Of a DNA stretch of 36,663 bases, positions 1-8,707 are shown piece by piece. The notes under the pieces were generated by a model. It was not told the origin of the DNA, did not search any database, and saw only the letters and a list, made by a program, of their open reading frames with translations. The stretch comes from Verrucomicrobiota bacterium (GTDB lineage: Bacteria; Verrucomicrobiota; Verrucomicrobiia; Limisphaerales; JACQFS01). Both the position numbers and the translations under genes were made by a program. Every line of letters starts with the position of its first letter. Position 1 is the stretch's first letter. Location: positions 1-36,663 of the forward strand of contig JACQFS010000030.1 of the NCBI GenBank assembly GCA_016199935.1. The letters run 5' to 3'.

Positions 1-185
1 CGAACGCGGCCAAAGACAGCCCGGAGCGTCAAGCCGCTGAGAAGGCCATCACTGCCATCCGCGAGGCGCAGAAGACGAGTGCGGACTTGAAGACTTTGCG
101 GAACGAAGTGCTGGACTTGCAGAAGTCGAATCGTGAGTTGAAGAAGGACTTGGACGAGTTGAAGAAGAAAGTGGAGGCGAAGTGA
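1..185 (+). CDS. C-terminal end of a coiled-coil protein (5' end outside window)
   Basis: The reading frame is open from the first bases of the window and closes with TGA at 183-185, leaving about 60 residues. The residues are almost all Lys, Glu, Leu, Asp, Ala and Arg, and leucines recur with heptad-like spacing in segments such as LKKDLDELKKKVEAK, so this part should be a long alpha-helical coiled coil. No domain is recognisable in the visible piece. The start lies upstream of the window, so family and function cannot be assigned. It is convergent with the threonine operon on the other strand. It could be the tail of a structural, chemotaxis-like or cell-envelope coiled-coil protein, but nothing here decides between these. 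Confidence 0.6.
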   Translation, partial: NAAKDSPERQAAEKAITAIREAQKTSADLKTLRNEVLDLQKSNRELKKDLDELKKKVEAK

Positions 186-193
186 GCAACGTG

Positions 194-224
194 CTGCCGG
201 CGTCCCTCGGCAGTTCTGATTTTG
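194..224 (+). terminator. Possible weak terminator after the coiled-coil gene
   Basis: CTGCCG (194-199) and CGGCAG (208-213) form a 6-bp stem with an 8-base loop. An interrupted T-rich run, TTCTGATTTT, follows. It lies 9 bases after the stop at 185, between two convergent genes. The stem is short and the T tract imperfect, so this is only a candidate. Confidence 0.25.
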
Positions 225-275
225 CGGCAACGTGAACGAATGGAACTTCCGACGGGACGCCTGAAGCATGTTGGT

Positions 276-1487
276 TCAGCTGATGAACGCCTTGTGCACA
301 GCGCGCGTGGCTTCTTCGCCCCGCGCGAGGTCAACGATGACTGAAATTTTGATCTCGCTCGTCGAGATCATGCCGATGTTCACGCCGGCCCTGGCCAGCG
401 TCTCGAACATCTTCGCCGCCACACCGCTGTGGCTTTTCATGCCGACACCGACGATGGAGAGTTTGGCGATTTTTTCATCCACCGAGAGTTCGCGGTAGCC
501 GGACTCGGCCTTCAATCCCTCAATGACTTTCTGCGCCTTAAGCAAGTCAGGTTTGTCCACGGTGAACGAGATGTCGGTCATCGCAGTGCCGTGGCTGACG
601 TTCTGCACGATCATGTCCACGCTGATCGCGGCGTCGGCGAGCGAGTTGAAGATGCGCGCGGCCTGGCCCGGTTTGTCGGGCACGCCGACGACGGTGAGCT
701 TGGCCTGGTTCTTGTCGAGCGCGACGCCGCGCACGACGATGTCTTCCATGCTGCGGGTTTCTTCTTTCACAATCGTTCCTGGGTTGTCGTTCAAGCTGGA
801 CCGGACTTCAAACACCACGCCAAACTTTTTGGCAAACTCCACCGAGCGCAACTGCATCACCTTCGCGCCGCTGCCGGCGAGTTCGAGCAGTTCGTCGTAG
901 GAAATCTCGGCGAGCTTGCGCGCGTTGGACACGATGCGCGGGTCGGTGGTGTAAACGCCATCCACGTCGGTGTAAATCTGGCAGAGGTCGGCCTTGAGCG
1001 CGGCGGCGAGCGCGATGGCCGTGAGGTCGGAGCCGCCGCGGCCGAGCGTGGTGATGCGGCCGTCGGCAGTCTCACCCTGAAAGCCGGCGACGATGACGAC
1101 GTTGCCCGCGTCGAGCAGCGCGTGGACTTTTTGCGGCGTGATATTCTGGATTTTCGCCTTGGTGTGAACGCCGTCGGTGGTGATGCCAGCCTGCGCGCCG
1201 GTGAGCGACGCGGCGCGGACGCCGGAGGCTTCGAGCGCCATCGCGGTGAGAGCGATGGTCTGCTGTTCGCCGGTGGCGAGGAGCATGTCCATCTCGCGCT
1301 CGGGGGGCAGCGGCATGATTTCCTTGGCGAGCTTGATGAGGGCATCGGTCACGCCGCTCATCGCAGAGACTACGACGACGACCTGATCGCCGCGCTTGCG
1401 ATACTCGGCGACGCGCCGGGCGACGTTCTTGATGCGGTCGGGGTTGCCCACCGAGGTGCCGCCGTATTTTTGAACGATGAGAGCCAT
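276..1487 (-). CDS. lysC: Aspartate kinase (aspartokinase)
   Basis: Phosphorylates L-aspartate to 4-phospho-L-aspartate, the first step of the aspartate pathway to Thr, Met and Lys (family knowledge). The 403-residue protein opens with KYGGTSVGN (7-15), the amino-acid-kinase signature. It continues with TTLGRGGSDLTA (147-158) and IYTDVDGVYTTDPR (181-194) and ends in two ACT regulatory domains (about 265-335 and 340-403). Length and layout match the monofunctional LysC of Bacillus, Corynebacterium and Pseudomonas. A Met at residue 247 (codon 749-747) sits just before the ACT pair, where the separate beta subunit starts in Bacillus and Corynebacterium. It is the last gene of the operon hom-thrC-lysC, starting 29 bases after the thrC stop. 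No Shine-Dalgarno sequence is visible before ATG 1487. Feedback control through the ACT domains is expected. Confidence 0.95.
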   Translation of the reverse strand: MALIVQKYGGTSVGNPDRIKNVARRVAEYRKRGDQVVVVVSAMSGVTDALIKLAKEIMPLPPEREMDMLLATGEQQTIALTAMALEASGVRAASLTGAQAGITTDGVHTKAKIQNITPQKVHALLDAGNVVIVAGFQGETADGRITTLGRGGSDLTAIALAAALKADLCQIYTDVDGVYTTDPRIVSNARKLAEISYDELLELAGSGAKVMQLRSVEFAKKFGVVFEVRSSLNDNPGTIVKEETRSMEDIVVRGVALDKNQAKLTVVGVPDKPGQAARIFNSLADAAISVDMIVQNVSHGTAMTDISFTVDKPDLLKAQKVIEGLKAESGYRELSVDEKIAKLSIVGVGMKSHSGVAAKMFETLARAGVNIGMISTSEIKISVIVDLARGEEATRAVHKAFIS

Positions 1488-1516
1488 GAGTTGAAAAGGA
1501 GTTTAAGCGGCTTGCC

Positions 1517-2902
1517 TCAGCCGCCAACCTCTTTTGCGGTCGGCTGGTCCACGTGATGTTGAAGCAAGTAGTCGCGGAATTTCTCGTAGTCCGGGCCTAT
1601 ACGGTCGTAATCCTCGGGCAGAGCAATCGCGGCGGTCATGGAAGCCGGAACATCCGGCGGCCAGCCGACCACCTTCTCGACTTCTTCGGGGAACTTCGCT
1701 GGATTCGCGGTCTCCACAATCACCGCAGGCGCGTCGCTGCCCGGCTCCGCCGCCAGCCAGTCGAGGAAGCCCTGCCACGCCACGACGCCATGCGGCTCAA
1801 GCAGGATTTGGTATTGGCTCCAAAAATCCCGCAGCGATGCGCGCGTGCGTTCGTCGGAGATCGAGCTGGAAAAAATGTCGCGTCGCATCGCGGCAAGGTC
1901 GGGCTGCTTGTGAATCTTGCCGGTCTCGTCCATCTGCCCGCCGTAAACGGCCACGAGCCGCGCGAGATTGCTCGGATGGCCGACGTTCATGGCGTTCGAG
2001 ACGGAGTTGCGCGACGGAGAAATTTTCTGATATACGCCGCTGGCGAGGTATTTCGGGAACGAGTCGTTGTCGTTGACGGGCGCGATGATTTTTTTCACCG
2101 GCAAACCCATTTCGCGCGCCACGACCGCACCCATCATGTCGCCGAAGTTGCCGCTCGGCACCGAGAACACGATCGGCTCGCCCGGCTTGGCGACGCGCGA
2201 CGCGGCGTAGAAGTAATAGACGCTCTGCGGCAAGAGCCGGCCGATGTTGATCGAGTTCGCGGAGGAAAGATTGATGTGCGCCAGCGCGGGATCGGCGAAG
2301 GCGCGTTTTGCCATCGCCTGGCAGTCGTCGAACTTACCGTCAACCGCCACGGTGCGGATATTGTCCTTGAGCGTGGTCATCAGCTTGCGCTGGCTCATGC
2401 TCACTTCATCAACCGGAAACAGGACGATGACGCGCGCGCCGGGAACTTTGTGAAACGCGTGCGCGACCGCCGCGCCGGTGTCGCCGCTCGTCGCGGTGAG
2501 GACGGTGATCTGCCGACCGTCTTCCTGCATGAAGCGCCCGAACATCTGCGCCATCATTTGCGCCGCAAAATCCTTGAATGATGCCGTCGGCCCCTGATCC
2601 AGCCGCATCAGATAGACGCGGTGATGGATGACCTCCACCGGCACGCCGAAGTCGTAAGCCTTGCGGCACATGGCGCGGAGCGCGTCATCGGGAATGATGC
2701 CCTCGGTGAATTTGCGGAGCACGCGGAAGGCGACTTCGCGATACGGCAGTTGCGCGAACGCGGCGATCTCGTCGGGCGTGAGCTTTGGAAATTTTTCCGG
2801 AAAATACAGCCCGCGGTCCGGCGCCTGGCCGGCAAGCAGCGCCTCGCGCAGGCTGACTGCGGGCGACTGACCGTTGGTGGAGCGGAAAACGAGTTGGCTC
2901 AT
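1517..2902 (-). CDS. thrC: Threonine synthase
   Basis: Converts O-phospho-L-homoserine to L-threonine using pyridoxal phosphate (family knowledge). The 461-residue length fits the class I enzymes of E. coli and yeast type. It begins with the family-typical YxSTNG-like segment (FRSTNGQSP, 6-14). The PLP lysine is expected at K110 in GPTASFKDFAAQ, matching the family pattern (P-T-x-x-F-K-D). The TSGDTGAAVAHAF segment and the glycine-rich VPSGNFGDMMG phosphate-binding loop are also present. It is the middle gene of the operon: its ATG follows the hom TGA by one base, so the two genes are probably translationally coupled, and lysC follows 29 bases later. The stop codon is TGA at 1519-1517. No truncation or missing key residue is apparent. 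Confidence 0.95.
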   Translation of the reverse strand: MSQLVFRSTNGQSPAVSLREALLAGQAPDRGLYFPEKFPKLTPDEIAAFAQLPYREVAFRVLRKFTEGIIPDDALRAMCRKAYDFGVPVEVIHHRVYLMRLDQGPTASFKDFAAQMMAQMFGRFMQEDGRQITVLTATSGDTGAAVAHAFHKVPGARVIVLFPVDEVSMSQRKLMTTLKDNIRTVAVDGKFDDCQAMAKRAFADPALAHINLSSANSINIGRLLPQSVYYFYAASRVAKPGEPIVFSVPSGNFGDMMGAVVAREMGLPVKKIIAPVNDNDSFPKYLASGVYQKISPSRNSVSNAMNVGHPSNLARLVAVYGGQMDETGKIHKQPDLAAMRRDIFSSSISDERTRASLRDFWSQYQILLEPHGVVAWQGFLDWLAAEPGSDAPAVIVETANPAKFPEEVEKVVGWPPDVPASMTAAIALPEDYDRIGPDYEKFRDYLLQHHVDQPTAKEVGG

Positions 2903-2903
2903 C

Positions 2904-4208
2904 TCACTCGAAGTTTTCCACGCGAATCATCACCGGCTCGCCCTTGACCACGCCGAGTTGCGCGATTTTCGCGAGCGCCTTCTTCATCGCGGCATTGGGC
3001 GCGTCGTGGATCATCAGGATGACCGGCACGGTTTCGCCCTCGTGGCCCTCGGGCTGGTTGATGGACGAGATGCCGATCTTCGCCTTCGCCAGGATGGCCG
3101 CGATTTTCGCGAACACGCCCGGCTTGTCCACGACCATGAGCCGCACAAAATAGCGCGAGACGACTTCGTCCATCGGCATCACCGCGCCTTCGCGGTCATG
3201 CGGGACGAACGGGGGCACGCGGCGTTTGGTTCCGCCTTTCAAATCCAGCGCGGCGTCCGCGAGATCGCTCAACACCGCGCTGGCCGTGGCGTCCTTGCCC
3301 GCGCCGCGGCCGTAGAAAAGCGTGTCGCCCACCACGTCGCCGCGCACGAAGCAGGCGTTGAACACGCCGCTCACGCTGGAGAGCACGTGCGCGTTCGGAA
3401 TCAGCGCGGGATAGACCGACACTTGAACGCGCGCGGATTTCTCCGCCTTCTTGACGATGCCGAGCAGCTTGATGGTGTAGCCCATTTTCTCCGCGAACTG
3501 GATGTCGAGCGCGGTGAGGTTGCGGATGCCCTCGACATGGATGCGTTTGGGATTCACCCAGAAGCCGTGCGCGAGCGAGGCGAGGATGCCGATCTTGTGC
3601 TGCGAGTCCCAGCCGTCAATGTCGAGGTCCGGCGGCGTCTCGGCGTAGCCCTGCTTCTGCGCGTCGGCGAGCACGGCGGAGAAGTCCGCGCCCTCCTGCT
3701 TCATGCGCGTGAGGATGTAATTGCAGGTGCCGTTGACGATGCCGTAGAGCGCCGTGATGCGATTGCCGACGAAGCCCTCGCGCAGCGACTTGATGATCGG
3801 GATGCCGCCGCACACGCTGGCCTCGTAGTAAAGATTCGTGCCGTGATTTTGCGCCGCCTCGAAAAGTTCCTCGCCGTGGGCGGAGAGGAGCGCCTTGTTC
3901 GCGGTGACCACGGGTTTGCCGAGCTTGAGCGCGGTGAGGATCATCGTGCGCGCAATGGTCGTGCCGCCGGCCAGCTCGGCGATGACGTCCACCTGCGGAT
4001 CATTCACCACGCTCTGCCAGTCGGTGGTGAGCAGGTTCTGCGGGATTGGATACGGGCGCGGCTCGTCAAACGCCTTCACCGCGACCTTGCGCACGGCGAC
4101 CTTCACGCCGATGCGCGAGGCGAGCAGGCCGCCGTTGCGCTGGAGCGCGTGGAAAACGCCGCTGCCCACGGTGCCGCCGCCGATGATGCCAAGATTTACC
4201 TGCTGCAT
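2904..4208 (-). CDS. hom: Homoserine dehydrogenase
   Basis: Reduces L-aspartate 4-semialdehyde to L-homoserine with NAD(P)H (family knowledge). The 434-residue protein starts with a Rossmann motif, LGIIGGGTVGSG (about 5-16). It carries the catalytic-domain signature GIVNGTCNYILTRM and ends in an ACT domain beginning near LMVVDKPGVFAKIAAIL, which is the usual site of threonine feedback. ATG at 4208 was chosen because the Rossmann strand begins four residues later. The frame stays open to 4274, but that would add 22 Arg/Pro-rich residues without family support. It is the first gene of the operon hom-thrC-lysC and is divergent from the exonuclease gene at 4328. The 119-base divergent gap should hold the operon promoter, but no convincing hexamers were found for it. 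Confidence 0.95.
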   Translation of the reverse strand: MQQVNLGIIGGGTVGSGVFHALQRNGGLLASRIGVKVAVRKVAVKAFDEPRPYPIPQNLLTTDWQSVVNDPQVDVIAELAGGTTIARTMILTALKLGKPVVTANKALLSAHGEELFEAAQNHGTNLYYEASVCGGIPIIKSLREGFVGNRITALYGIVNGTCNYILTRMKQEGADFSAVLADAQKQGYAETPPDLDIDGWDSQHKIGILASLAHGFWVNPKRIHVEGIRNLTALDIQFAEKMGYTIKLLGIVKKAEKSARVQVSVYPALIPNAHVLSSVSGVFNACFVRGDVVGDTLFYGRGAGKDATASAVLSDLADAALDLKGGTKRRVPPFVPHDREGAVMPMDEVVSRYFVRLMVVDKPGVFAKIAAILAKAKIGISSINQPEGHEGETVPVILMIHDAPNAAMKKALAKIAQLGVVKGEPVMIRVENFE

Positions 4209-4327
4209 AAGGGCGCGGAGATTGGCGGGAAAGCACGCGGGCGACAATTCCTTTTTCCGGCGGGGTGGGGACAACTTTTCGTTCCCCTCGCCGCGCGGCG
4301 CCGCTAGTGTCCGCCGCTGCTCCGCGC

Positions 4328-4864
4328 ATGAAGAACATCGTTTACTTTGACCTCGAAACCCAGAAGTCCGCCGACGAGGTGGGCGGCTGGGACAAAATCC
4401 GCGATATGCGCATGAGCGTGGGCGTGACCTACAGCACGGCGCGCGGGGGCTATCGGATTTACGGCGAGCGCGAGGTCGAGCAACTCATCGAGGAGCTGTG
4501 GCGCGCGGATCTCGTGGTCGGCTACAACATTCTCCGCTTCGACTACGAGGTGCTGCACGGCTACGCGACGATCAAGGACCTGACGCAGGTGCCGACGCTC
4601 GACATGCTCGTGGAGGTGCAAAAAGTTTTGACGCACCGGCTGCCGATGGACGCGATCGCCGAGGCGACGTTCGGAATCAACAAGACCGCCGAGGGACTGC
4701 AGGCGATCCGGTGGTTCAAGGAGGGCAAGCTGATGGAGATCGCCGAGTATTGCTGCTACGACGTGAAGATCACCAAGCTGATCCACGAGCACCCGGTCAA
4801 ACAGGGCCAGCTTTTTTACAAGAACCGCTTCGGCGCGAAACTGCCGATCGCCGTGAAGTGGTGA
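4328..4864 (+). CDS. Predicted 3'-5' exonuclease, RNase H-fold DEDD type
   Basis: A 178-residue single-domain protein with the pattern of DnaQ/RNase T-like DEDD exonucleases. Exo I is YFDLETQKS (6-14, Asp and Glu metal ligands), exo II is VVGYNILRFDYEVL, and exo III is YCCYDVKITKL. The Y-C-x-x-D arrangement points to the DEDDy branch, as in YprB-like RNase H domains. It therefore probably hydrolyses nucleotides from a nucleic-acid 3' end; substrate and pathway are unknown. ATG 4328 was chosen because the first beta strand starts immediately afterwards; an in-frame extension to 4265 is Arg/Pro-rich and unlike the family. It is divergent from hom and is followed by tRNA-Leu on the opposite strand. 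No helicase domain is fused, unlike some relatives. Confidence 0.75.
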   Translation: MKNIVYFDLETQKSADEVGGWDKIRDMRMSVGVTYSTARGGYRIYGEREVEQLIEELWRADLVVGYNILRFDYEVLHGYATIKDLTQVPTLDMLVEVQKVLTHRLPMDAIAEATFGINKTAEGLQAIRWFKEGKLMEIAEYCCYDVKITKLIHEHPVKQGQLFYKNRFGAKLPIAVKW

Positions 4865-4925
4865 CACGCGTCGCGCGGCGGTCTGGACCTTGGAGCTTTG
4901 ACCTTGGAAATTCTCCCGAAGGGAG

Positions 4926-5010
4926 TGGTGCCCACGACAGGACTTGAACCTGTATGATGTTACTCACTAGAACCTGAATCTAGCGCGTCTGCCAATTCCG
5001 CCACGTGGGC
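4926..5010 (-). tRNA. tRNA-Leu, anticodon CAG
   Basis: On the minus strand the acceptor arm GCCCACG pairs with CGTGGGC, followed by discriminator A and an encoded CCA (85 bases including CCA). The anticodon arm CTAGA-TTCAGGT-TCTAG gives a CAG anticodon, which reads CUG leucine codons. The D region contains GGCAGAC, the variable arm is long (class II, expected for Leu), and the T arm ACAGG-TTCAAGT-CCTGT closes perfectly. CTG should be a heavily used codon in this GC-rich genome. Confidence 0.96.
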
Positions 5011-5184
5011 CACCGGTTCGCCGCGAGCGGCGCGGACTTCGCGCCAACCACAGCGGGCGGCACGCTACCAGAGCGTTCGCGCCGGAAGCAAGCGCCACTT
5101 GGCACGCGTGAGGTTCGTGAAATGAATCGCCGGCGATTGGAGTCCATCGCGGGCCAGACTGGTTCTCCACGCAGAGGAACAGGC

Positions 5185-5213
5185 TTCCGCCGGTCGGACG
5201 CGTTTGGTAGCCT
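5185..5213 (+). promoter_or_regulatory. Candidate sigma70-like promoter of the LarA-like gene
   Basis: TTCCGC (5185-5190) and TAGCCT (5208-5213) are separated by 17 bases. The -10-like hexamer ends only 6 bases before ATG 5220, so the mRNA would be leaderless or nearly so. The -35 match is weak. Confidence 0.3.
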
Positions 5214-5219
5214 GCGGCC

Positions 5220-6491
5220 ATGATTTTCCCGCGCATCTTCCGCGTCCGGCAGACGTTTGAGCGCCAGCGCGTCGCCGACGTGACGGCCGAGGTGCGCCGC
5301 GAACTGGAGCGGCTCAATCTCCGCGAGCGCGTCCGGCCCGGCCAGACCGTGGCCATCACCGCCGGCAGCCGCGGCATCGCAAACATCCACCTCATCATCA
5401 GGGCGGCGGTGGATCATTTCAAAAGTCTCGGCGCGCAGCCGTTCATCGTCGCCGCGATGGGCAGCCACGGCGGCGGCACGCCCGAGGGCCAGCGGCGCAT
5501 CCTCACGGACTACGGCATCACGGAGGAATTCTGCGGCTGTCCGGTGCGGTGCAACATGGAGACCGTCATCCTCGACCGCACGCCCGAGGGCATCCCGGTG
5601 CATTTCGCGCGCGACGCGGCGGACGCGAACCACGTGCTCGTCGTCGGCCGCGTGAAGCCGCACACGCGGCTCACCGGCGAACTGCAAAGCGGCCTGATGA
5701 AGATGATGCTCATCGGCCTGGGCAAGCACGCGGGCGCGCACGCGTATCACCGGGCGTTCGCGGATTTTTCCTTCGACCAGATTGCGCGCAGCGTCGCGAC
5801 GCGCGTGATGGACAAGGGCCGCGTGCTCGCCGCGCTCGGGATCGTGGAAAATGCGCACGAGGAAACGGCGTTGATCCGCGGCGTGCTGCCGCACGAACTC
5901 GAGGAGCAGGAGAAACAGCTCCTCGCCCTCGCGCGCCGCTGGCTGCCGCGGCTGCCGTTTGATCACGCGGACATTCTGCTCGTGGACGAGATCGGCAAGG
6001 AGATCAGCGGGTGCGGCATGGACAGCAACGTCGTCGGGCGCAAACTCCAGTTGCACCAGGCCGCGCCGGAGGAGTTCCCGAAGATCAAGCGCATCATTGT
6101 CCGCGGCCTCACCGAGCAGACGCACGGCAACGCCACCGGCCTGGGTTACTCCGAGTTCTGCCTCACGCGCGTGGTGAAGGCGATGGATCAGCGCAGCACG
6201 TGGATCAACGTCAACACCGCCGGCAATCCCGCCGTGGGCATGATCCCGCCGCATTACGACACCGACCGCGAGACGCTCACCGTGGCGCTGGGCACGATCG
6301 GCCTCGTGGAGCCGCCGCGCGCAAAACTGCTGTGGATTCGAAACACGCTCGACATCGTGGAGGTGGAATGTTCCGAGGCGTATCTCGAAGCCGCGCGCGC
6401 ACGCGCCGATCTCGAGGTGCTGGGCGAACCGCGGCCGCTGGCCTTTGATGCCACCGGAAACCTGCCGCCCACACTCCACGACGGCCGATGA
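5220..6491 (+). CDS. LarA-like (DUF2088) nickel-pincer racemase-family protein
   Basis: The 423-residue protein matches the lactate racemase LarA superfamily. The N-terminal half carries ITAGSRGIANI (46-56), AAMGSHGGGTPEGQ (78-91) and RVKPHTRLTGE (144-154), followed by the Lys/His-rich KMMLIGLGKHAGAHAYH (161-177). K161 and H177 are 16 residues apart, the spacing I recall for the nickel-pincer ligands K184 and H200 of Lactobacillus LarA; that equivalence is inference. LarA relatives racemise or epimerise alpha-hydroxy acids with a nickel-pincer nucleotide cofactor made by LarBCE, none of which is in this window. The substrate is unknown, so lactate racemase would be over-specific. It appears monocistronic, with a candidate promoter immediately upstream. 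No signal peptide, so cytoplasmic. Confidence 0.75.
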   Translation: MIFPRIFRVRQTFERQRVADVTAEVRRELERLNLRERVRPGQTVAITAGSRGIANIHLIIRAAVDHFKSLGAQPFIVAAMGSHGGGTPEGQRRILTDYGITEEFCGCPVRCNMETVILDRTPEGIPVHFARDAADANHVLVVGRVKPHTRLTGELQSGLMKMMLIGLGKHAGAHAYHRAFADFSFDQIARSVATRVMDKGRVLAALGIVENAHEETALIRGVLPHELEEQEKQLLALARRWLPRLPFDHADILLVDEIGKEISGCGMDSNVVGRKLQLHQAAPEEFPKIKRIIVRGLTEQTHGNATGLGYSEFCLTRVVKAMDQRSTWINVNTAGNPAVGMIPPHYDTDRETLTVALGTIGLVEPPRAKLLWIRNTLDIVEVECSEAYLEAARARADLEVLGEPRPLAFDATGNLPPTLHDGR

Positions 6492-6630
6492 ACAGCGGCG
6501 CCCAGTGCGGGAAGTTCACGCCGAGTGCGTGAGGATCACCACGCAACGCCGATGGCCCCTGACAAAAACCCAGCAATTCCGCACATTTCGCACATGGCAT
6601 CGGTGGTGCTAAAGGAAACCGACATAAAGT

Positions 6631-6658
6631 TTGACACCAAAAATCGTTTAATTACCGT
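6631..6658 (+). promoter_or_regulatory. Candidate promoter of the pseudopilin gene
   Basis: A perfect TTGACA (6631-6636) is followed 16 bases later by TACCGT (6653-6658), a weak -10. The surrounding 6600-6660 stretch is AT-richer than its neighbours, as expected upstream of a regulated gene. ATG 6684 is 25 bases beyond the -10-like box, and no Shine-Dalgarno sequence is seen. Confidence 0.3.
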
Positions 6659-6683
6659 CTCGCCACTCCAACTCCAAACACCT

Positions 6684-7406
<723 letters not shown>

Positions 7407-7434
7407 GCGGCTGAAGTCCGTCGTCAAAACTCTC

Positions 7435-7465
7435 GAAGGCGCTCGCAAGAGCGCCTTCTTTTTTT
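7435..7465 (+). terminator. Rho-independent terminator of the pseudopilin gene
   Basis: GAAGGCGCTC (7435-7444) and GAGCGCCTTC (7449-7458) form a perfect 10-bp stem with a GCAA tetraloop, followed by seven T (7459-7465). It begins 28 bases after the pseudopilin stop. recA converges from the other strand and ends at 7556, so the hairpin may also limit recA read-through, although there is no strong T run in that direction. Confidence 0.93.
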
Positions 7466-7555
7466 GTGGATTGGGGATGGCTTGCGGCACGCCCGAATCG
7501 GGTTAGCCGGTGTTTCCGATGGCGGAATTTTCCGGCCAGCGCGGGCCGGCCACCG

Positions 7556-8629
7556 TCACGCGGCCGGAGCCGCCGCGGTCGCGTTGCGCTTGGCGAGAAT
7601 CGCCTCGACGATTTTTCCCGCCAGTTCCGGCTTGTCCCGGAGCGCGGCCACCGAGGCGTCCTTGCCCTGCCCGATCAGGTCGCCGTTGAACTGGAGCCAG
7701 GCGCCCTTCTTGTCCACCGCGCCGCAGCCAATGCCCACGTCGAGGATGCTGCCTTCCTTGTTGATGCCGTGGTTGAAGATGATGTCGAACTCCGCCTCGC
7801 AGAACGGCGGGGCGACCTTGTTCTTCACCACCTTCACCTTCACATGGTGGCCCAGCACGGCGCCGGCGGAGTCCTTGAGGGCGTCCTTGCGGCGGATGTC
7901 CAGGCGCACGCTGGCGTAAAATTTCAGCGCCTTCCCGCCGGGCGTCGTCTCGGGATTGCCGAACATCACGCCAACTTTCTCGCGGAGTTGGTTGGTGAAA
8001 ATGCAGGTGGTCTTGGACTTGGCGAGCAGCGCGGTGAGCTTGCGCAGCGCCTGGCTCATGAGCCGCGCCTGCATGCCCATGGTCGCCATGCCCATCTCGC
8101 CCTCGAGTTCCGCCTTGGGCACCAGCGCGGCGACGGAATCAATCACGATCACGTCCAGCGCGTTGGAACGCGCGAGCGTTTCGCAAATCGTCAGCGCCTC
8201 CTCGCCCGAGTCGGGCTGCGAGACCAGCAGGTCGTCGAGATTCACGCCCAGCTTCTTCGCGTAGCCGGGATCGAGCGCGTGCTCGGCGTCAATGAACGCC
8301 GCCAGCCCGCCGGACTTCTGCGCGTTGGCAATGATGTGGAGCATCAACGTCGTCTTGCCCGAGGACTCGGGGCCGAAAATCTCGACCACCCGCCCGCGCG
8401 GCACGCCGCCAACGCCCAGCGCGAGATCGAGCGCGAGCGAGCCGGTGGGGATGACCTGGATATGCACCTGCGCGCGCGCGTCGCCCAGGCGCATGATGGC
8501 GCCCTCGCCGTAGCTTTTCTGGATGGTGGCGATGGCGGACTCGAGTTCGCGCGCGCGGCCGGCGGCGATTTTCGCGGCGGCGTCGGATTTGATTTCGGGA
8601 GCGGATTTTTCAGCGGATTTGGCGGCCAT
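7556..8629 (-). CDS. recA: Recombinase RecA
   Basis: ATP-dependent recombinase that forms filaments on single-stranded DNA for homologous repair and would trigger LexA cleavage where LexA exists (family knowledge). The 357 residues are of normal length. Walker A is GPESSGKTT (86-94) and the segment [11 protein letters not shown] holds the catalytic Glu. Walker B is [10 protein letters not shown] (160-169) and loop L2 is [20 protein letters not shown] (213-232). Loop L1 is unusual: [11 protein letters not shown] (176-186) where most RecAs have a G-D-S-H-like core. The C-terminal tail is Ala-rich rather than strongly acidic as in E. coli. ATG 8629 gives the usual short N-terminal extension before the core. 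It lies downstream of the DAHP synthase on the same strand, with a 78-base gap holding its own candidate promoter. Confidence 0.97.
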   Translation of the reverse strand: MAAKSAEKSAPEIKSDAAAKIAAGRARELESAIATIQKSYGEGAIMRLGDARAQVHIQVIPTGSLALDLALGVGGVPRGRVVEIFGPESSGKTTLMLHIIANAQKSGGLAAFIDAEHALDPGYAKKLGVNLDDLLVSQPDSGEEALTICETLARSNALDVIVIDSVAALVPKAELEGEMGMATMGMQARLMSQALRKLTALLAKSKTTCIFTNQLREKVGVMFGNPETTPGGKALKFYASVRLDIRRKDALKDSAGAVLGHHVKVKVVKNKVAPPFCEAEFDIIFNHGINKEGSILDVGIGCGAVDKKGAWLQFNGDLIGQGKDASVAALRDKPELAGKIVEAILAKRNATAAAPAA

Positions 8630-8657
8630 AAATATTTTCGGAAAACGTTGCGGGCGG

Positions 8658-8685
8658 ATGATGCGACACGCGGCGCGTTAGTCAA
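8658..8685 (-). promoter_or_regulatory. Candidate recA promoter
   Basis: On the minus strand TTGACT (8685-8680) and CATCAT (8663-8658) are separated by 16 bases. The predicted start point lies about 22 bases before the recA ATG. No clear LexA-type dyad was found in the 78-base gap, so SOS control cannot be claimed. Confidence 0.35.
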
Positions 8686-8707
8686 CCGGAGAAGCGGCGG
8701 TGAAGGT

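Noticed and set aside
4209-4274. N-terminal extension of homoserine dehydrogenase
   Set aside because: The added 22 residues are Arg/Pro-rich, and the Rossmann strand starts just after ATG 4208.
2874-4307. 477-codon plus-strand frame opposite hom
   Set aside because: Shadow of hom. His/Arg/Asp/Ala-rich with no family resemblance; hom has a full set of motifs.
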